A stretch of DNA of 64,000 nucleotides, taken from the NCBI GenBank assembly GCA_024276275.1, contig JAJRXM010000049.1, positions 112,249 to 176,248 of the forward strand, in the 5' to 3' direction. A program made the translations under genes and the position numbers. Of the stretch, positions 58,773-64,000 are shown piece after piece. How positions within the stretch are numbered: position 1 is the stretch's first letter; every line of letters starts with the position of its first letter. The notes below the pieces were generated by a model, which did no database searches, was not told the origin of the DNA, and worked only from the letters and a program-made list of their open reading frames with translations. This DNA is from Candidatus Zixiibacteriota bacterium (GTDB taxonomy: Bacteria; Zixibacteria; MSB-5A5; GN15; FEB-12).

Positions 58773-59408
58773 TTAAAGGCCTTCAAAAAAGTATGATAAT
58801 TCACTTTGTAGAGCAGAAGTAAGTTTTGATAAAGTTGCTAATGAGGGTGCTGTTTCGGCACGTTCAATTTGATAAACGAGACTCGGAGAGATACCGGCCA
58901 TATTAGCAAGTTGTCTAAGGCTAATTTTTTTCTCTTTTCGAAGAGTACTTAATTTAGTAGAAATTTGGTTTAAAGTGAGTTGGTATAAATTAGATATCAA
59001 ACCATACTGTTTTTCTGCTCGAGTTAAAACTTCAAAGAAATCTTTAGTCTCAAACGGTTTTGTAATAAATTCGAAAACATTTTCCCGAATAGAAGCAAAA
59101 GCACGATCAACTGTCGGGTAAGCTGAAAGCATAATAACGCATACCGATTTATCAATTTTTCTAATTTCCTGTAGTATTTCAATCCCGTCTTTTTTAGGCA
59201 TTACGATATCAAGTATAATTATTTGATATTCTTGTTTTTTTATGAATTCGGTTGCTTCAAGTGGATCGCAACAACAATCTACAGCATAATTTCTCTTTGT
59301 CAGTATGCGTTTGAGAAAAGCACATACGTCTACATCATCATCGATTATGAGTACATTAATTCTTCTGTTAATTATTTTTTTAGTCATCTTACTTTCAATA
59401 TCCATCAT
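58773..59408 (-). CDS. Response regulator with receiver and XRE-type DNA-binding domains
   Basis: 211 residues. The receiver (about 17-135) has the acidic pocket Asp23-25, phospho-acceptor Asp67 (IIILDIVMPKKDG), Ser95 (VIMLSAYP) and Lys117 (FEFITKPFE). The output is a Cro/CI-type helix-turn-helix at ~150-211 (LSTLRKEKKISLRQLANMAG; SPSLVYQIERAETAPSLATL). Receiver-XRE fusions are much rarer than OmpR, NarL or NtrC types. It is transcribed ahead of the giant kinase, so phosphotransfer between them is likely. Several ATG codons near 59408 are possible starts; the G-rich run just before the first is the only visible ribosome-binding candidate. Confidence 0.87.
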   Translation of the reverse strand: MMDIESKMTKKIINRRINVLIIDDDVDVCAFLKRILTKRNYAVDCCCDPLEATEFIKKQEYQIIILDIVMPKKDGIEILQEIRKIDKSVCVIMLSAYPTVDRAFASIRENVFEFITKPFETKDFFEVLTRAEKQYGLISNLYQLTLNQISTKLSTLRKEKKISLRQLANMAGISPSLVYQIERAETAPSLATLSKLTSALQSELSYFFEGL

Positions 59409-59455
59409 CCCCCCCTACATTTAAGGTAGTTATTAGTAATGTATTATTTATACTA

Positions 59456-59485
59456 TAAATATACAAATACTAAACAAAATGTCAA
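59456..59485 (-). promoter_or_regulatory. Candidate promoter for the receiver-XRE/kinase operon
   Basis: On the minus strand, a perfect TTGACA (59485-59480) and TATTTA (59461-59456) have an 18-base spacer, about 45 bases before the first ATG. AT-rich surroundings limit confidence. Confidence 0.45.
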
Positions 59486-59696
59486 GTAGGAATTTTATAA
59501 TTCCTTAGTTGTCGGAAATCTCAGATTATTATTAAAACTACAAAAAGCATGTTTATCGACGAAAAACGACATGTTTTAGCTCTGATAACAGGGATGGAAC
59601 CACAATCAATTTAAATTTGTTACAGATTATAATTCAAATAAGCTAACTTGGGTCTTTTCAGGTCAGTTTCACGTCTTCTAGCTTTTGAAAGGTTTT

Positions 59697-60725
59697 ATGA
59701 CGGAGTTTTTAGTAAATTTAAACTGTAAAAAACAGATATGTTTTGTTCGATTTTCTATATATTTCATGGTTGTAGTAACGTCTCAGTTATTATTTTCAAC
59801 GGTTTCGGCACAAACCTGTAGTTGTGGGGGACCGCCGATACTCGGTTCATTAGAGTCTCTTCCGGGAGCAGCCGGTAATCTGCAAATCGGTGTTACATAC
59901 GAAAATCATTCTATATCAGATCTAGTTAATTTTAGCAGAGAACTTGATGATGACACTAGAACTAGAGATAGTCGAGCAATACTTATTCAGGCAGATTACA
60001 GTTATTCATCTCGGATAACATTTTCATTTTCGTTACCGTTTGTTCGACAATCCCGTATAATTCAATCTAAAACCGGACTGGGAGAAAATCTGCAAACAAG
60101 AGGGATTGGTGATATTGCCGCAATCGTAAAATACTCCCTAATTCCGACAACAATTTTTTCAAAGCAGTCAATTGCTATCGGGTTTGGAGCAAAATTTCCT
60201 ACAGGTAAGTCTGAACTTCGTGATAACGGGTTGTTAATCTCTGCTGACATGCAATCAGGAACAGGTTCGCTTGATTATCTATTATGGGGAGCAACATCAA
60301 GAGTAATTTCTCGAAACTTGTCAATGAATCTATTCGCAAGTTCTTTGTATCGAATCAACGGTACGAATCACCGTTTTGGAGTAGGCGATGACAGTTATAA
60401 ATTCGGTAATGAGTTTAGGCTTGTTGCCGGCGGTTCCTATCGTTTAGTGACAGGTATAATACATAGTATTGGAATTAGATACAGACATAATCAAGCAGAT
60501 AAGTTTATCGGATTACCGTTCTCAAATTCAGGGGGACAATGGTATGACCTGGAGTCAGGGCTTAGTACAAACTTCTATAATAATATCGGATTGAATATCA
60601 CAGCACAAATTCCTGTTTATCGAAGAGTCGAGGGAACTCAGTTTAGTACCAGTTATTCAATTTCGTTCTCACTTTTATATAATCTAAATCTGAAAGGGTC
60701 TGGCAATGAAATTCTATATGAATAA
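59697..60725 (+). CDS. Putative outer-membrane beta-barrel protein with Cys-rich N-terminus
   Basis: About 342 residues from ATG 59697, which has AAAGG four bases upstream. A long N-terminal segment ends in a signal peptide (FMVVVTSQLLFSTVSA), cleaved before QTCSCGGPP; an internal ATG in this signal could also be the start. The mature protein shows barrel-type strands throughout (LLISADMQSGTGSLDYLLWG; FSTSYSISFSLLYNLNL). The CSCGGPP motif at the mature N-terminus suggests metal binding or disulfides. It resembles MetA-pathway/transporter-like barrels only loosely. Its last 20 bases overlap the DUF3179 gene, so the two are translationally coupled and probably function together. Confidence 0.62.
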   Translation: MTEFLVNLNCKKQICFVRFSIYFMVVVTSQLLFSTVSAQTCSCGGPPILGSLESLPGAAGNLQIGVTYENHSISDLVNFSRELDDDTRTRDSRAILIQADYSYSSRITFSFSLPFVRQSRIIQSKTGLGENLQTRGIGDIAAIVKYSLIPTTIFSKQSIAIGFGAKFPTGKSELRDNGLLISADMQSGTGSLDYLLWGATSRVISRNLSMNLFASSLYRINGTNHRFGVGDDSYKFGNEFRLVAGGSYRLVTGIIHSIGIRYRHNQADKFIGLPFSNSGGQWYDLESGLSTNFYNNIGLNITAQIPVYRRVEGTQFSTSYSISFSLLYNLNLKGSGNEILYE

Positions 60726-61797
60726 AGCAGCAATTACGATATCTCTCTTAGTATTATTAACGGTAATAAATTTTATAGGTTGTTAGAATGATGTCACCAA
60801 TTCAAACAATGAAAACTCTGACGGCAGTTGGTTAATTCCCGAGAACGAAGTTTTTGGAGGAGGTCCCGGTCGTGACGGAATTCCGGCTCTGTTTGAACCG
60901 CAATTTACTGCCGTCTCGCAAGTAAACTTTCTTGCTAATAATGACCTTGTTGTCGGTGTCAGGGTCGGTGATACTGTAAGGGGGTATCCTCACATTGTAC
61001 TGGACTGGCATGAAATAATAAATGACCAGATTGCCCAAACATTTTATTCTGTAACATATTGTCCATTGACCGGTTCGGCTATTTGTTGGAATAGAAAGAT
61101 AAATGGAAATGTTACAACTTTCGGTGTTTCAGGACTTTTATATAATACAAATTTGATTCCTTATGATCGAAATAGCGGGAGCAACTGGTCCCAAATGGAA
61201 AACCTGTGTGTGAACGGACCTTTGTCCGGGAACGTACCGGAAACATTCCCGATAGTGGAAACAACCTGGGAAAGTTTTAAACAGATGTTCCCTGGTTCTA
61301 AAATAATTACAACAGCAACAGGTTTTTCCAGACCGTATGGTTCATACCCTTACGGTGATTACAAAACCAACAATAATCGACTGTTGTTTCCGGTAAATAA
61401 TAATGATACCCGATTGCCCGGAAAAGTAAGAGTTCTCGGACTTGTAGAGGGTACAAAAAGTAAAGCATATATACTAACAGCATTTTCATCAAATACATCT
61501 ATCATTAACGATTCTTTGAACGGAGTTCAAATAGTTTTAGTGGGGAATAACAGTAGAAATTTTGCCGCAGCATTCAAACGAAAAGCAACCGATGGAACTA
61601 TGTTGACATTTCAACCTGTGAGTGGTAATGAACCGGCAGTTATGATAGGTTCCGATGGTACTAACTATGACTTGTTCGGGTTTGGACTTGACGGACCTCG
61701 GAAAGGTCAACAATTAGAGTCACTTGATCAATCATATATTGCTTATTGGTTTGCATGGGGAGCATTTCACCCCGGAACAGAAGTTTTCGGTAACTAA
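60706..61797 (+). pseudogene. DUF3179-family lipoprotein with in-frame TAG after the lipobox
   Basis: The continuous frame has 363 codons from ATG 60706 (MKFYMNKAAITISLLVLL). The lipoprotein signal ends INFIGC, and codon 27, directly after the lipidated Cys, is TAG (60784-60786). The frame continues NDVTNSNNENSDG and then a full DUF3179 domain: VFGGGPGRDGIPAL, VGDTVRGYPHIVLDWHEI, FYSVTYCPLTGSAICWNRK, FGVSGLLYNTNLIPYDR. The function of DUF3179 is unknown; its CP-C motif and conserved His hint at redox or metal chemistry. Without readthrough no lipoprotein would be made, and an internal start would yield an unexported domain. It overlaps the barrel gene by 20 bases. Confidence 0.85.
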
Positions 61798-61807
61798 CAG
61801 ATTTATA

Positions 61808-63178
61808 TTACTTTTCTTTTTTATTGTAATAGATGTCATATTTTTTCATACGGTAGATTAAAACATGACGAGGTATTTGTAAGAATTTTGCTGTTTTAGT
61901 TCTGTTCCAGGCAAACCTGTTTAACGTATCAATAACAAGTTTTTTCTCCGCATCATGAAAAGATAAATAACTCTCAGGACTTTTGTCATTACTTTCTTCT
62001 ACTTTTGAAGAAGGAGTATCGTCAACTCCAAAATCGTCGGGAAGATCTTTTTCTGTTAATTCATTTGATTTTCTGAGAATAACCATTCGCTCTATCAAGT
62101 TTTCAAGTTCTCTGACATTCCCCGGCCAAGAGTAGTGCATAAGAGAATCTAAAAGCTTAGTTGAAACTGTTATTTCACTCTCTTTACCAAATTTAGTAAC
62201 AAATTCTTTTACAAGAATCGGAACGTCATCTTTTCTTTCGGTAAGACTGGGGACATGTATCGGGATTACGTTTAGGCGGTAATATAGGTCCTCACGGAAT
62301 TTCCCTTCTGAAACTTTCTTTTTCAGATTTACATTTGTAGCGGCTAATAGTCGAATATCTATTGCTTTATTATGTTCAGAACCGACCGGCTCAATAATTC
62401 TCTCTTGGATTGCACGCAGTAATTTTGCCTGTAGTTCGATATTCAAATCACCTATTTCATCTAAAAAAAGAGTACCGCCGTCTGCTAATTCAAATTTTCC
62501 TTTTTTGTCTCTGACGGCTCCTGTAAAAGCACCCTTTACATGACCAAAAAGTTCTGATTCAATAAGTTCTTTTGGAATAGCAGCACAGTTGACTGCAATA
62601 AATTCTTTATCTGAACGATGGCTTTTATAATGTATTGATTTTGCAATTACTTCTTTTCCGGTTCCCGATTCGCCAGAAATTAATACAGTAGTATCAGTAT
62701 CTGCAATTTTGTCTACCAGTTTTAGCATTTCCTTAAAAGGTTTAGATATTCCAACAAAGTTGCTAATGTAGTTCTGTGCTTTTAATTTACCTTTGAGTTG
62801 TTTGTTTTCATCTTCTAATCTATTTATACGCAGAGCTTTTTCAATGGCGATAAACAATACATCATCTTCAAAAGGTTTAGTAATATAGTCAAATGCTCCC
62901 AGTTTTACCGCAGCTACAGCTTGCGGAACTGATGCATGAGCTGTTAATAAAATTGTTTTTAATTCCGGTTGTATGACTCTTGATTGTTCAAGTAATTCTA
63001 TTCCGTCCAGTTTTGGCATTCTGATATCTGAAAGTAGTAAGTCGTATTGTGCTCGTTTTAGTTCATCAAGAGCTTTTTGGCCGTCTTCAACTCCGATGAC
63101 ATCAAAACCTTTTTGTCTGAGTTTAAACAGCAATACTTTTCTTAGTGAATTATCATCATCTGCTAACAATATCTTCAT
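61808..63178 (-). CDS. NtrC-family sigma-54 response regulator
   Basis: 456 residues. The receiver (1-~120) has the acidic pocket DDD at 7-9 and phospho-acceptor Asp51 (LLLSDIRMPKLDG). The AAA+ domain (~145-380) has Walker A GESGTGKE, GAFTGA and Walker B GGTLFLDEIGD. The Fis-type helix-turn-helix (NRTKTAKFLQIPRHVLIYRM) ends the protein, with a Ser/Glu-rich linker before it. It activates sigma-54 promoters after phosphorylation. It overlaps the kinase gene upstream by 4 bases and converges with the DUF3179 gene with a 10-base gap and no visible terminator. Confidence 0.95.
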   Translation of the reverse strand: MKILLADDDNSLRKVLLFKLRQKGFDVIGVEDGQKALDELKRAQYDLLLSDIRMPKLDGIELLEQSRVIQPELKTILLTAHASVPQAVAAVKLGAFDYITKPFEDDVLFIAIEKALRINRLEDENKQLKGKLKAQNYISNFVGISKPFKEMLKLVDKIADTDTTVLISGESGTGKEVIAKSIHYKSHRSDKEFIAVNCAAIPKELIESELFGHVKGAFTGAVRDKKGKFELADGGTLFLDEIGDLNIELQAKLLRAIQERIIEPVGSEHNKAIDIRLLAATNVNLKKKVSEGKFREDLYYRLNVIPIHVPSLTERKDDVPILVKEFVTKFGKESEITVSTKLLDSLMHYSWPGNVRELENLIERMVILRKSNELTEKDLPDDFGVDDTPSSKVEESNDKSPESYLSFHDAEKKLVIDTLNRFAWNRTKTAKFLQIPRHVLIYRMKKYDIYYNKKEK

Positions 63179-64000
63179 AATGTAGATACTCCATAAATAG
63201 GGAAAATCACAGTTACGGTTGTTCCTTTTTGAGGAGTACTGTCAAACTCAATTGTAGCATTATGTTTTTCAATTATGCTTTTTACAAGAGCTAACCCTAA
63301 ACCGCTTCCGCTTGATTTGGTTGTAAAAAATGGATCAAATATTTTTGACATAGTTTCAATAGAGATACCCTCACCTGAGTCAATTACCTGTAGTATCGCA
63401 GATGTTTCCGAAGCGGATAAATTTACATATATCGTAGAATTGTCTTCTGAAGCCTGTATTGAATTCAAGAGTAAATTAATAAGCACCTGATGAACTTTTT
63501 CTTTATCTCCATTTATATATATATCGGATATTAAGTTATCTTTTATGATAATATTGTTTTTAGAGGCGTGGACATTGATCTGTTTAATACAAGTTTTGAC
63601 AATCGATGAAAACTCAATTTTGTCAAAGTTATAATCTTTTGGTCGTGACAATTCCAAAAAGTTTGTGACCGTTGTGTCAATTCGTTTGATTTCGTTAAAG
63701 ACTATACTTTTAAATTCTTCTTTGTCTTCTTTGTTGGTTTTATCATCGATAAGGATTTCAACGGATCCCTTTATTGAAGCTAAAGGGTTCTTTATCTCAT
63801 GAGCAACACCTGCTGCTATTTGACCTACCATTGATAAGCGATGTGACCGTTCTAGTTGTAGATTTGCCTGAGCATGTTTTTTTCTTATCTTTAATTCTCT
63901 TTCAACTAAAGCACCTGTTACAATGGCTATAGCAAAGTAAAATATGATTTCTACAATTTCACCTGCTAAATCATGTACATCTGAGCCCTGTCCCAATAAA
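63175..64000 (-). CDS. Sensor histidine kinase, C-terminal part
   Basis: The gene runs off the window edge; the frame is open at base 64000, so the true start and sensor region are not visible. A hydrophobic segment (IVEIIFYFAIAIVTGALV) suggests the last membrane span. The H-box (AAGVAHEIKNPLASIKGS), N-box (INLLLNSIQASEDN), G1 (DSGEGISIETM) and G2 (SGSGLGLALVKSIIEKHN) are intact, giving an NtrB-like core that should phosphorylate the NtrC-type regulator it overlaps by 4 bases. It is a standard two-component pair. Confidence 0.93.
   Translation of the reverse strand, partial: LLGQGSDVHDLAGEIVEIIFYFAIAIVTGALVERELKIRKKHAQANLQLERSHRLSMVGQIAAGVAHEIKNPLASIKGSVEILIDDKTNKEDKEEFKSIVFNEIKRIDTTVTNFLELSRPKDYNFDKIEFSSIVKTCIKQINVHASKNNIIIKDNLISDIYINGDKEKVHQVLINLLLNSIQASEDNSTIYVNLSASETSAILQVIDSGEGISIETMSKIFDPFFTTKSSGSGLGLALVKSIIEKHNATIEFDSTPQKGTTVTVIFPIYGVSTL

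Noticed and set aside
885..61797. Reassigned genetic code (for example UGA as Gly, code 25), suggested by TGA aligning with Gly at 15043
   Set aside because: Only two of ten internal stops are TGA. TAA and TAG occur as well, the implied residues differ (Gly, Glu, probably Leu, Trp, Lys or Gln), and TAA, TAG and TGA all end other genes normally.

Overview
The window is a low-GC bacterial chromosome segment from a Gram-negative-type (diderm) organism. Outer-membrane beta-barrels, lipoproteins and an OmpA-family lipoprotein imply two membranes. Two large secreted proteins combine cohesin-like, Ig-like and dockerin-like modules, and one ends in a type-A sorting domain (NYPNPFNPST). That combination points to the FCB superphylum, with Zixibacteria-like lineages my best guess. 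No rRNA, tRNA, CRISPR array or intact mobile element was seen.

Layout. 0-9 kb: C-terminal part of malic enzyme MaeB, a hemerythrin, MreB, an ECF sigma/anti-sigma pair with two Spy/CpxP-like proteins, then RNase R and an overlapping sigma-54 activator. 9-14.4 kb: barrel, lamin-tail secreted protein, barrel, dGTPase. 14.4-17.8 kb (minus): two tandem paralogous lipoproteins behind a consensus promoter. 17.9-22.6 kb: RNase H-like protein, HolA, a second ECF sigma/anti-sigma pair, PspC and a toastrack-type membrane protein. 22.7-27.3 kb: amino-acid-binding lipoprotein, Cmk, PlsC and ribosomal protein S1 behind a hairpin-rich leader. 27.3-35 kb: a repeat-containing lipoprotein, YchF-type GTPase, Lon and NAD(P)HX repair enzyme. 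35-40 kb (minus): small barrels and a MORN-repeat protein. 40-45.7 kb (minus): OmpA lipoprotein, RNase G, Fmt, Def, YajC, GerW/YtfJ and a DUF2953 protein. 45.7-47.1 kb: a gene-poor stretch. 47-53.4 kb: the two large modular secreted proteins. 53.7-59.4 kb (minus): a ~1,680-codon multi-PAS/GAF histidine kinase and a receiver-XRE regulator. 59.7-61.8 kb: a barrel and a DUF3179 lipoprotein. 61.8-64 kb (minus): an NtrC-type regulator and its partial kinase.

The most unusual property is that eight genes carry in-frame stop codons inside otherwise intact frames: ten stops (six TAA, two TGA, two TAG). A ninth gene has a one-base frameshift in its signal peptide. In every case the homology resumes in the same frame directly after the stop. 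The mixture of all three stop codons argues against a reassigned code. The choices are sequence error, recent nonsense mutation or readthrough, and raw reads would decide. The second notable item is the rpsA leader: a row of mini-hairpins, the last placed exactly between the Shine-Dalgarno sequence and the ATG.
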